Assembly (NCBI RefSeq): GCF_049059935.1
Contig: NZ_JBMGQR010000042.1
Coordinates: forward strand, 1-36,268
DNA length: 36,268 bases
Reading direction: 5' to 3'
DNA from: JAURVT01 sp049059935
GTDB lineage: Bacteria; Actinomycetota; Actinomycetes; Propionibacteriales; Nocardioidaceae
Below, in pieces: positions 1-7,090 of the stretch. The notes below the pieces were generated by a model that was given only the letters and a program-made list of their open reading frames with translations, made no database searches and was not told the DNA's origin. Both the position numbers and the translations under genes were made by a program. Position 1 is the stretch's first letter. Every line of letters begins with the position of its first letter.

Positions 1-437
1 GAGGCGGTGACGGGGTCCGCGATCGCCGCGGGCGACAGCTGCCGCTCGAACCATGCACGTCCACCGCCGGCGGCGGCGACCTGACGCGCGGTGTCGCGGC
101 TGTAGCCGAAGGTGAAGCGGTCCACGAAGTGCCGGTCGAGGGAGGACAGCGTGGGCACCGGTCCCATCGCCTGCTGGGCCGCCTTCGCGGCCGCGTCGGC
201 CTTGGCCTTCGCGGCGGCGTCGGCCTTGGCCTTGGCGGCCGCCTCGGCCTTGGCCTTCGCGGCGGCCCTGGCCTTGGCGGCCTTGGCGCGGGCGCGTGCC
301 TTGGCCTTCGCGCGCGCCCTGGCGCGACGACGGCGACGCCGCTCCTTGGCGCTCAGCGGCTTGCCCTGGAGGGCCCCCGCGACCGGGGTCTGACCCAGAG
401 CCGTCTGACCCAGAGCCGTCTGACCCAGTGCCGTCAT
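1..437 (-). CDS. DUF1800 family protein, N-terminal part (cut by window edge)
   Basis: The reading frame opens at ATG 437 and runs off the left edge, so only about 145 residues are visible. It starts with three perfect TALGQ pentapeptides, then a basic KERRRRRARARAKAK stretch, then Ala/Lys-rich repeats of the KAKADAAA type to about residue 88. The folded part begins with LDRHFVDRFTFGYS, which lines up with WDRHVISRFSWGYT of the complete DUF1800 protein encoded at 1859-3697. The two are therefore paralogues. DUF1800 proteins have no settled biochemical role and are usually encoded beside DUF1501. No hydrophobic signal peptide is visible at this start. Upstream lies the same 13-bp motif as in front of the second copy. 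A DUF1501 partner may lie beyond the edge; this is inference. Confidence 0.85.
   Translation of the reverse strand, partial: MTALGQTALGQTALGQTPVAGALQGKPLSAKERRRRRRARARAKAKARARAKAAKARAAAKAKAEAAAKAKADAAAKAKADAAAKAAQQAMGPVPTLSSLDRHFVDRFTFGYSRDTARQVAAAGGGRAWFERQLSPAAIADPVTA
391..435 (-). repeat. Three tandem 15-bp coding repeats (TALGQ x3)
   Basis: Three consecutive 15-bp units at 391-405, 406-420 and 421-435 differ by at most one base. They encode three TALGQ pentapeptides directly after the start Met of the truncated DUF1800 gene. The unit length is a multiple of three, so gain or loss of units would keep the frame. The complete paralogue lacks this repeat. Confidence 0.9.
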
Positions 438-486
438 CTGCCTGCCGCCTCTCGTGCCGTGCCGACCTCACCCATCAGGATGATCC

Positions 487-499
487 TGTACTACATATG
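487..499 (-). promoter_or_regulatory. Shared 13-bp upstream motif, copy 1
   Basis: On the minus strand this reads CATATGTAGTACA, an AT-rich island in GC-rich DNA, ending 49 bases before the ATG of the truncated DUF1800 gene. The identical 13-mer lies 53 bases before the second DUF1800 gene. It contains the small palindrome TGTA-G-TACA and could be an operator or an extended -10 region. Which of these it is cannot be decided from sequence alone. Confidence 0.55.
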
Positions 500-566
500 G
501 ATGAGATGCGGCTGGAACGACGGAAATGGCCCGAGTAGGCCATGCGGGCCGCGTCCGGGACTGCGC

Positions 567-1847
567 TCAGTCCATGAAGCCCAGCCGGCCGGCGGTGCTG
601 TAGCCCGCGCCGGGGAACACCGACGAGAGGCTGACGTCGGGGAACCGGCGGTCCAGGACCTCGCCGAGCACGTGCCGGAAGTCGGTCGTGACCGCCAGGT
701 CGTCGACGGGCTTGCCGCCCGACGTCAGCGTGGGCCAGCGGCCGTAGTACCGCCCGCCCCTGACGCCGCCCCCGAGCGCGAGCACGCAGTTGCCGTAGCC
801 GTGGTCCAGGCCGTAGGACCCGTTCTGCGCGAGGCGACGTCCGAACTCCGACAGCGTGATCACGGTGACGTCGCTGCCCGCGGAGCCGAGGTCGGTGAAG
901 AAGGCTGCGAGGTTCTTGGCCAGGCCGCCGATCATGGTGTTGATCCGGCCGGAGACCCCCTCGTGGTGGTCCCAGCTGCCGTGGTCGACGGTGATCGCGC
1001 GGGCCCCGACGCCCGCGCGGATCACGGCGGCGGCCTGGGCGAGCGACTTGCCGAGGACGTCGCCCGCGTACGACGCGCCGTTCTGCGGCTTGCTGGAGGC
1101 GAGGGCACGCACGCCGGCGCTGCGGTCGGCCACGCCGACGGCGGTGGCACCGGCGCGTCCCAGCACGTCGCCCCGGGCCGCGTAGGCCTCGGTGAGTCCC
1201 TGCGCGAGCACGGCGCGCTTGGCCGCCTCGGTGCCGAACGGCAGGTCGAGGGCGGCGAGGTCGTTGGCGGCGACGGAGATCTCCGGGCCGTAGAGCGACG
1301 TCGGGGTCTGGGTGCCGCCGAGGAACATGCCCTCGAAGGGGTCGGCGCCGCCGATCGAGCCGATCATCCGGTTCAGCCAGCCGATGCGGGCGCTGGACGT
1401 CGGGTCGGCGTCCTCGATCAGCTCCATCGCCTCGAAGTGGCTCCGGTTGGGCGCCGGCAGCCCGACGGCCTGGATGGCGGCCATCCGGCCCGAGGTCCAC
1501 ATCGGCTCGAGCGGCTTGAACGCCGGGTGCAGGCCGAACGCGGCGTCCTGCGCGATCAGGCTCGACCGCGCGATCGCGGTCTGCGGGCGCGCGGCGTAGT
1601 AGGCGGCCTCGGCGTGCGGCACGACCATCGACAGGCCGTCGGCGCCGCCGCGCAGGGACAGCAGGACCAGCACCTTCTGCGGACCGGTGGTCGCGCCGAA
1701 GACGGTCTGGCTGACGGCGTCGCCGAAGACGGTGGTGACCGCCCCGGCCGCGCCGGCGACGGCGGCGTTGCGCAGCAGCGAGCGACGCGAGAGGGCGAAG
1801 TCGCCGCAGGCGTCGCCGCAGGGAGTGAGGCTGTCGGTCTGGTTCAT
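567..1847 (-). CDS. DUF1501 family protein, Tat-exported
   Basis: This 426-residue protein belongs to the DUF1501 family, distantly related to the alkaline phosphatase/sulfatase fold, with no established substrate. The N-terminus carries a twin-arginine signal: SRRSLL at residues 20-25, followed by an Ala/Gly/Val-rich hydrophobic stretch to about residue 50. The mature part contains the family-typical VLLSLRGGADGLSMVVP, DHGSWDHH and TLSEFGRR segments. The ATG at 1847 is chosen because it places the Tat motif near the N-terminus and follows the DUF1800 stop by 11 bp, with GAGAGG just upstream. The frame stays open further upstream, but only as a shadow of DUF1800. The two genes look co-transcribed, the classical DUF1800-DUF1501 pairing. 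Confidence 0.9.
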   Translation of the reverse strand: MNQTDSLTPCGDACGDFALSRRSLLRNAAVAGAAGAVTTVFGDAVSQTVFGATTGPQKVLVLLSLRGGADGLSMVVPHAEAAYYAARPQTAIARSSLIAQDAAFGLHPAFKPLEPMWTSGRMAAIQAVGLPAPNRSHFEAMELIEDADPTSSARIGWLNRMIGSIGGADPFEGMFLGGTQTPTSLYGPEISVAANDLAALDLPFGTEAAKRAVLAQGLTEAYAARGDVLGRAGATAVGVADRSAGVRALASSKPQNGASYAGDVLGKSLAQAAAVIRAGVGARAITVDHGSWDHHEGVSGRINTMIGGLAKNLAAFFTDLGSAGSDVTVITLSEFGRRLAQNGSYGLDHGYGNCVLALGGGVRGGRYYGRWPTLTSGGKPVDDLAVTTDFRHVLGEVLDRRFPDVSLSSVFPGAGYSTAGRLGFMD

Positions 1848-1858
1848 GGGTCGGCCTC

Positions 1859-3697
1859 TCAGCGGAGCAGCTGGTCGGGGAGGTTGAGGATGGTGCCGCG
1901 GATCTGCAGCAGCCACCAGTCGGTGATCTGGCCCACCGAGGCGAAGGTGTCGGTCGCAGGCCGCCCGAGCAGTCGCAGGACCAGGCCGACCTGGCTCGCC
2001 GTGGGCGTGACGCCCGTCATCGTCGTGCCCACGTGCGCGATCAGCGCGTCGAGGCGGCACGGGTACGACGTCGGCAGGTAGGTGGAGCGGTCGTCGTAGG
2101 TGACGTCGGTCGTCCCGGCCCAGCCCGCGGGGACCGAGTACCGGTTCTGCCAGGTGCGCAGGACGCGCGACGGCCCCGTCCACGCGTCGGCGGTCTCCGG
2201 CGGCCCGTCCGGGCGGGGCCAGGTGTAGGGCCGGTAGCCGATGGCCTCGGCCATCCAGCCCATCTGCGTCATGAAGCTCTTGGCCTCGTCGGTGGGCTTG
2301 CGCAGCGTCACGCCGGTGGCGCGCACCGTGGCCACCACGTCCTCGACGGGGGTGCGGACCTTCGCGAAGCGGCTGGTGCCGAAGTCCGGGTGGGCCACGA
2401 GGGCGCCGAGGCACGCCTTCACGTCGCTCCCCGAGCTCAGGTAGGCGGCGCGGACGGCCGCGACGACCGAGGCCGACGGGGTGTCGGAGACGAACCGGAT
2501 GCAGAGCTTGGTCGCGATCCGCGTCGCGGTGGACGGGTGCAGCGCGAGGTAGCGCAGGTAGCGCTCGGTCGTCGCGCGGCCGTCGGCGCTCGCGTTGGCG
2601 TCGGAGAAGCCGAGCACCCGGACCGGGCCCACGTGGTGGTCGGCGGGCTCGTACCTGGCCGCGAAGGTGCCGAACACGTCGAGCTTGTAGCCGGTGAGGA
2701 TCCTCGCCGACTCCTTGACGTCGTCCTCGGTGTAGCCGGCGGCGCGTCCCACCGTGTGCAGCTCGAGCACCTCGCGGGCGAGGTTCTCGTTGAGGCCCTT
2801 GGCGGTGTTCTGGAAGTTGGTGAGGAACCCGGTCATCGAGGGGTGGACGACCGCCTCGACCAGCATGTCGGAGAACTTGCCGAGCGCGTGCTTGCGGATG
2901 ACGTCCTCGTAGGCCATCCGGTGCGGACCCGAGCGGTCCTCGCCCGCGGGGACGTACAGGTGGTTGGCCCAGAAGTCGGCCATCACCTCGAACACCTGGC
3001 GCTTGGCGACCACCTTGCGGGCGATCGCCAGCCGGCTGAGGTCGAACCCGTTCTGCCAGGTGTAGCGGATGCCGGCCCGGTGGTCGGCCCACTGGGCCTC
3101 GCCGGACTTGTTCAGGTAGGGGTACCAGCCCTGCGAGATCATCGCGTCCACGGCCGGGTCGGGGATCGTGGTGTGGGCGAGCTGCTTCTGGAACCATCCT
3201 GCTGCTCCGCCGGCCGCGGAGACCTCGGCGGCGAGCCCGGGGGTGTAGCCCCAGCTGAACCTGCTGATCACGTGCCGGTCCCACGAGCCGAGCACCACCG
3301 GGGTGGTTGCCGGCTCCTGGGTGGAGCTCGTCGAGTCGACGGGCTGGGACGGCTTGGCGGGCTCCGCGGGCTTGGCGGCGGCGTCCGCGTCGGCCTTGGC
3401 CTTCGCGGCGGCGGCGGCGTCGGCCTTGGCCTTGGCCTTGGCGGCCTCGGCCCTCGCGCGGGCGTCGGCCGCTGCCTTCGCCCTCGCCTCGGCGGCGGCC
3501 TTGGCCCGGGCGGCGTCCGCCTTCGCCTTGGCCGCCGCCTTGGCCTTCGCCTTGGCGGCGGCCCTCGCCTTGGCCTTCGCGCGCGCCTTGGCCCTGGCCT
3601 TCGCCCGGGCCGTCGCACGGCGCTTGCGCCGCTCGGCGGCCGTCAGGGGCTTGGCCGCCAGGGTCGGGGCCTGCGCGGGTCCGCTCAGCACCGTCAT
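1859..3697 (-). CDS. DUF1800 family protein with Ala/Lys-rich N-terminal tail
   Basis: This is a complete 612-residue DUF1800 protein. Residues of about 20-115 are low-complexity Ala/Lys/Arg, then Ala/Lys/Asp, resembling histone-H1-like or HupB-like tails. A Ser/Thr/Pro linker of about 30 residues follows. The DUF1800 domain starts near residue 135 with WDRHVISRFSWGYTP and includes NLAREVLELHTVG and MTGFLTNFQN, typical of the family. No hydrophobic signal peptide is seen, whereas the downstream partner DUF1501 has a Tat signal. Co-export with the partner is possible but unproven. The start ATG 3697 has GGAGGG about 12 bases upstream. The tail is encoded by GCC/AAG repeats that could expand or contract in frame. 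Confidence 0.9.
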   Translation of the reverse strand: MTVLSGPAQAPTLAAKPLTAAERRKRRATARAKARAKARAKAKARAAAKAKAKAAAKAKADAARAKAAAEARAKAAADARARAEAAKAKAKADAAAAAKAKADADAAAKPAEPAKPSQPVDSTSSTQEPATTPVVLGSWDRHVISRFSWGYTPGLAAEVSAAGGAAGWFQKQLAHTTIPDPAVDAMISQGWYPYLNKSGEAQWADHRAGIRYTWQNGFDLSRLAIARKVVAKRQVFEVMADFWANHLYVPAGEDRSGPHRMAYEDVIRKHALGKFSDMLVEAVVHPSMTGFLTNFQNTAKGLNENLAREVLELHTVGRAAGYTEDDVKESARILTGYKLDVFGTFAARYEPADHHVGPVRVLGFSDANASADGRATTERYLRYLALHPSTATRIATKLCIRFVSDTPSASVVAAVRAAYLSSGSDVKACLGALVAHPDFGTSRFAKVRTPVEDVVATVRATGVTLRKPTDEAKSFMTQMGWMAEAIGYRPYTWPRPDGPPETADAWTGPSRVLRTWQNRYSVPAGWAGTTDVTYDDRSTYLPTSYPCRLDALIAHVGTTMTGVTPTASQVGLVLRLLGRPATDTFASVGQITDWWLLQIRGTILNLPDQLLR

Positions 3698-3750
3698 GCT
3701 CGTACCGATCCCTCCGACGGCTCGCGGTGAGCCGTCCTCGGGATCGAGTG

Positions 3751-3763
3751 TGTACTACATATG
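3751..3763 (-). promoter_or_regulatory. Shared 13-bp upstream motif, copy 2
   Basis: The minus strand reads CATATGTAGTACA, identical to the element at 487-499 and at nearly the same distance from the start codon (53 against 49 bases). Flanking DNA is not conserved apart from an ATCT a few bases further upstream in both. This suggests the two DUF1800 modules are controlled in common. Confidence 0.55.
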
Positions 3764-3832
3764 AGGTAGATTCAGACGAACGGGATGATCACTCCGCACG
3801 GGTCGAAGTGACCCTGGTCACACCCGTCACGG

Positions 3833-5053
3833 TCAGCCGGCGAGCACCTTGGCGAGGGCGTCGACGCCCTGGTCGAGCTCGTCGCGCGAGATCGTCAGCG
3901 GGGGAGCCATCCGCAGCGTGTTGCCGTGCGTCTCCTTGCACAGGACGCCGTGCCCGGCGAGGGCCTCGGACGCCGCGCGACCGGCGATGCCGTCCTCGTC
4001 GAGGTCGACGCCCGCCCACAGGCCGCGGCCCCGGACCGTGGTGACGCCGTTGCCGACGAGGTCGCCGAGACGGCCGTGCAGGTAGCCGCCGAGGTCGCGC
4101 GAGCGCTCCTGGAACTCGCCGGTGCGCAGCAGCCCGACGACCGCCCGGCCGACCGCGCAGGCCAGCGGGTTGCCGCCGAACGTCGAGCCGTGCTGGCCCG
4201 GCTGCAGGACGCCCAGCACGTCGGCGCGGCCGACCACCGCCGAGAGCGGGACGATGCCGCCGCCGAGCGCCTTGCCGAGGGTGTAGAGGTCGGCGCGGAC
4301 GCCCTCGTGGTCGAGCGCGAGGAGGTCGCCGGTGCGGGCCAGGCCCGACTGGATCTCGTCGGCGACCAGCAGGGCGCCGGCCTCCTCGGTGATCCGGCGG
4401 GCGGCGGCGAAGTAGCCCTCGGGCGGCGTGACGACGCCGGCCTCGCCCTGGATGGGCTCGAGCAGCACGGCCGCGGTGTTCTCGTTGACGGCCGCGGCGA
4501 GCGCGTCGGCGTCGCCGTAGGGCACCTGCACGAAGCCGGGGGTGAACGGGCCGTAGTCGTCGCGGGCGACCTGGTCGTCGGAGAACGAGACGATGGTGGT
4601 GGTGCGGCCGTGGAAGTTGGAGGCGGCGACCACGATCTCGGCCTGGCCGGTCGGCACACCCTTGACGCGGTAGGCCCACTTGCGCGCGACCTTGATGGCG
4701 GACTCGACGGCCTCGGCACCGGAGTTCATCGTCAGCACCAGCTCGGTGCCGGTGAGCTCGGCGAGCTCCTCGCAGAACAGGCCGAACTGGTCGTGGTGGA
4801 ACGCGCGCGACGTGAGCGTCACCCGGCCGAGCTGCTCGACCGCGGCCGCGACGAGCGCGGGGTGGCGGTGGCCGAAGTTGAGCGCGGAGTAGCCGGACAG
4901 GAAGTCCAGGTAGCGCCGCCCCTCGACGTCGGTGACCCAGGCGCCCTCGGCCTCGGCGATCACCACGGGGAGCGGGTGGTAGTTGTGCGTGCTCCACCGC
5001 TCGTCGAGCGCGACGAAGTCACGGGCGGACACGGGCTGCGTCGTGGTCGTCAT
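3833..5053 (-). CDS. rocD: Ornithine aminotransferase (ornithine-oxo-acid transaminase)
   Basis: A 406-residue class III PLP aminotransferase that transfers the delta-amino group of ornithine to 2-oxoglutarate, giving glutamate semialdehyde and glutamate in arginine/ornithine catabolism. The PLP-binding lysine is K261 in TLGKALGGG and the cofactor Asp is in LLVADEIQSG (D232). NYHPLPVV at the N-terminus and GKALGGG-PLSAVV are characteristic of RocD rather than of acetylornithine or GABA aminotransferases. The start ATG 5053 is 7 bases after a -10 box (TAGCGT, minus strand 5066-5061), with TTGCTC 17 bp further upstream. The mRNA is therefore probably leaderless. The gene stands alone, and a perfect palindrome sits just upstream of the promoter. 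Confidence 0.92.
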   Translation of the reverse strand: MTTTTQPVSARDFVALDERWSTHNYHPLPVVIAEAEGAWVTDVEGRRYLDFLSGYSALNFGHRHPALVAAAVEQLGRVTLTSRAFHHDQFGLFCEELAELTGTELVLTMNSGAEAVESAIKVARKWAYRVKGVPTGQAEIVVAASNFHGRTTTIVSFSDDQVARDDYGPFTPGFVQVPYGDADALAAAVNENTAAVLLEPIQGEAGVVTPPEGYFAAARRITEEAGALLVADEIQSGLARTGDLLALDHEGVRADLYTLGKALGGGIVPLSAVVGRADVLGVLQPGQHGSTFGGNPLACAVGRAVVGLLRTGEFQERSRDLGGYLHGRLGDLVGNGVTTVRGRGLWAGVDLDEDGIAGRAASEALAGHGVLCKETHGNTLRMAPPLTISRDELDQGVDALAKVLAG

Positions 5054-5060
5054 GCCGTCC

Positions 5061-5089
5061 ACGCTAGGGGCCGCCGCCACCAGGAGCAA
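5061..5089 (-). promoter_or_regulatory. rocD promoter (leaderless)
   Basis: On the minus strand TTGCTC (5089-5084), a 17-bp spacer and TAGCGT (5066-5061) form a SigA-type promoter. The -10 ends 7 bases before the rocD ATG, so transcription should start at or next to the start codon. Confidence 0.6.
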
Positions 5090-5092
5090 GCC

Positions 5093-5107
5093 GATTGTCA
5101 GACAATC
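5093..5107. promoter_or_regulatory. Perfect 15-bp palindrome, GntR/FadR-type operator candidate
   Basis: GATTGTC-A-GACAATC is a perfect 7-1-7 inverted repeat between the divergent rocD and copper-cluster promoters, 3 bp upstream of the rocD -35. Its core TTGTCAGACAA fits the TNGTNNNACNA pattern known for FadR-subfamily GntR regulators. No regulator gene is adjacent. The regulator's identity is inference. Confidence 0.6.
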
Positions 5108-5169
5108 TCGCGACCGTGCCGTCCGGACGGGGTGCACCCACCGTCGGTCGGTGCGTCGCAGCGCGCCGA

Positions 5170-5175
5170 TACGAT
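5170..5175 (+). promoter_or_regulatory. -10 box of leaderless copper-cluster transcript
   Basis: TACGAT ends 6 bases before GTG 5182, the spacing expected for a leaderless transcript. No convincing -35 hexamer is visible at 17-18 bp. Confidence 0.45.
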
Positions 5176-5181
5176 CCGGTC

Positions 5182-5742
5182 GTGACCACGACGGAGCCGC
5201 ACGCGAGCGCAGCCGCGCCGTGCCGCGGCCCGGTCCGGGTGCTCCGGTCGGCCCTGCCCGCCGTGGCGGCGGTGCTGGTCGCCGTCGGCGGCCACGTCGC
5301 GGGCGGGGGAGCCACGCCGTCGCCCGTCGTGCTCGCATCCGTGTCGGTCGGCGCCGGCGTGCTCGCCGCGCTGCTCGCAGGTCGGCGGTGGACGCCCCGC
5401 ACCGTCGTGGCCCTGCTCCTGGCCCTGCAGGGCGTGGTGCACCTCACGTGCTCGATGACCGCCGCGCCCGCGTCCGCGGTCGACGGGGGAGCGGCGGCGA
5501 TGCTCGCCTGGCACCTCGTGGCCACCGTCGTCACCACCGCCGCGCTGTGCTGGGGCGAGTCGGTGCTGTGGTCGCTCGTCGAGGTGCTCGGCCTGCGGCG
5601 GATGGGCGCGCTGCTCCAGTCGCGGGCCCGCGTCGTGCCGCGTCCGCGTGCTGCTCGTGCGGACGGATCGGCGTGGGTAGCCCTCGGCCACGCCCGCGAC
5701 GCGGGTCTGCGGCTGCGCGGCCCGCCCGCCGCGGCCTGCTGA
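5182..5742 (+). CDS. Small multi-pass membrane protein heading the copper cluster
   Basis: A 186-residue protein with about four hydrophobic segments (roughly residues 20-40, 45-65, 72-90 and 108-135) and an Arg-rich C-terminal tail. His and Cys residues fall in or next to the membrane segments (GGHVAGG, VVHLTCSM, LAWHLVATVV, ALCWGE), which would suit metal binding. I do not recognise a named family. Its place upstream of ycnI-copC-copD suggests a role in copper handling. GTG 5182 is preferred over an in-frame TTG at 5095 because TACGAT sits just upstream and the TTG lies inside the palindrome. Confidence 0.7.
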   Translation: MTTTEPHASAAAPCRGPVRVLRSALPAVAAVLVAVGGHVAGGGATPSPVVLASVSVGAGVLAALLAGRRWTPRTVVALLLALQGVVHLTCSMTAAPASAVDGGAAAMLAWHLVATVVTTAALCWGESVLWSLVEVLGLRRMGALLQSRARVVPRPRAARADGSAWVALGHARDAGLRLRGPPAAAC

Positions 5743-5798
5743 CGCGCACCCGACCCTCATCGGCACGCCCGACGTGCCCTCCCCAGGAGACCCCTGCC

Positions 5799-6551
5799 AT
5801 GAAGCACCCCCGTCCGTCCCGTCGCGCCCTCGCGGCGACGACCCTCGCCGCCGGTCTGGTCCTCGCGACCGGGCTCCCGGCGGCCGCCCACGTCACGGTC
5901 AGCTCGCCCGACGCCGCCGCCGGCGGGTACGCCAAGCTCGTCCTGCGCGTGCCCAACGAGTCCGAGACCGCCACCACCACGTCGGTCACCGTCACGCTGC
6001 CCGAGGACGCGCCGTTCGCGTCCGTCCGCACCCTGGCGACGCCCGGCTGGACCGCCACCTTGACCGACCGGACGTTCCCCGAGCCGGTCGAGGTCGGCGA
6101 CCTGCGTCTCAGCAAGGCCGTCGGCACCGTCACCTGGACCGCCGAGGACGGCGCCGGCATCCCGCCCGACGAGTTCGGCGAGCTCGCGCTGTCGGTCGGC
6201 CCGCTGCCCGAGGACGCCGGCGACCTGTCGTTCCCGGTGCGCCAGACCTACTCCGACGGCGAGGTCAGCGACTGGTCGCAGCCGACGCCAGCGTCCGGCG
6301 AGGAGCCCGAGTACCCGGCCCCGGTGCTGACCGTGGGCGCCGACGGCGCCACCGGCGGTGCCCACGGCGCGCACGGTGGCGCGGCCACGAGCGAGACGTC
6401 CGTCACCGAGGCCTCGACCACCGGCACCAGCCTCGGCACGCCCGCCACCCTGGCGCTGTGGGCGGGTCCGGTGGGTCTGGTCCTCGGCCTCGTCGCGCTC
6501 GGCCTCGTCCTGGCCGGACGCCGGACCGGCAGCGGCTCGGAGCGGGTGTGA
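5799..6551 (+). CDS. YcnI-like DUF1775 copper-binding protein
   Basis: A 250-residue exported protein. A signal peptide (residues 1-30, ending PAAA) leaves His31 as the first residue of the mature protein (HVTVSSPDAAAGGY). This is the usual arrangement in YcnI/DUF1775, where the N-terminal His takes part in Cu(II) binding. The domain continues through WTATLTDR and IPPDEFGELALSVGPLP. A Gly/His/Thr-rich linker with GGAHGAHGG (residues about 185-195) follows, then one C-terminal membrane helix (LALWAGPVGLVLGLVALGLVLAG) and a basic end, so the protein is membrane-anchored. AGGAGA lies 8 bases before ATG 5799. copC follows after 11 bases, consistent with an operon. Confidence 0.9.
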   Translation: MKHPRPSRRALAATTLAAGLVLATGLPAAAHVTVSSPDAAAGGYAKLVLRVPNESETATTTSVTVTLPEDAPFASVRTLATPGWTATLTDRTFPEPVEVGDLRLSKAVGTVTWTAEDGAGIPPDEFGELALSVGPLPEDAGDLSFPVRQTYSDGEVSDWSQPTPASGEEPEYPAPVLTVGADGATGGAHGAHGGAATSETSVTEASTTGTSLGTPATLALWAGPVGLVLGLVALGLVLAGRRTGSGSERV

Positions 6552-6562
6552 GACTTGAAGTC

Positions 6563-7090
6563 ATGACCTCCTCGGCCGGTCGTCGGCTCGCCCAGCTCCT
6601 GGCGGCGGTGGCGCTCTGCGCGCTCACCGTCGTCGGGGGCGGTGCGTCCGCCGACGCCCACGCCGTGCTCGTCTCGAGCACACCGGCCGACGGCTCGACC
6701 CTCGCCACCGAGCCGGGCGAGGTCTCGCTGACCTTCAACGAGCCCGTCTCGTCGCCGGCGTACCTCGTGGTCGAGTCGCCCGACGGCACCGAGCTGACGC
6801 AGGGCGAGGCCGACGTCGTCGACGGCACGGTGTCGCACCGGGTGGAGACCTCGGGCCAGGCGGGCCGCTACCGCCTCGCGTACCGGGTCGTCTCGGCCGA
6901 CGGCCACCCGATCAGCGGCACGCTGCACTACACCGTCACCGCCGGCCGCACCGTCGAGCAGAAGCCCGACGACCCCGCCGACGAGACGTCGTTCGTCCAC
7001 CGCCACCGCGAGCACCTGATGTGGGGGGCCGGCGGCGTCGTCGCCGCCGCCGGGCTGCTCCTGTGGCCCCTGAGGAGATCACGTGACTGA
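6563..7090 (+). CDS. copC: CopC-domain copper-binding protein
   Basis: This 175-residue exported protein binds copper outside the membrane and is thought to pass it to CopD. The signal peptide ends in ADA, making His33 the mature N-terminus (HAVLVSSTPADGS), the standard CopC copper ligand. A second ligand lies in the conserved VSADGHPISG segment (His115). The beta-barrel domain is complete. After a short Asp-rich linker comes a C-terminal membrane helix (LMWGAGGVVAAAGLLLWPL) and a basic tail, so it is tethered rather than free. The 3' end overlaps the next gene by 8 bases, which argues for translational coupling with copD. Confidence 0.93.
   Translation: MTSSAGRRLAQLLAAVALCALTVVGGGASADAHAVLVSSTPADGSTLATEPGEVSLTFNEPVSSPAYLVVESPDGTELTQGEADVVDGTVSHRVETSGQAGRYRLAYRVVSADGHPISGTLHYTVTAGRTVEQKPDDPADETSFVHRHREHLMWGAGGVVAAAGLLLWPLRRSRD

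Noticed and set aside
3303..3764. Ala/Leu/Phe-rich open frame on plus strand
   Set aside because: It is the complement of the Ala/Lys-rich tail of DUF1800 (GCC/AAG read backwards gives Ala/Leu/Phe). A similar frame at 112-393 mirrors the truncated paralogue.
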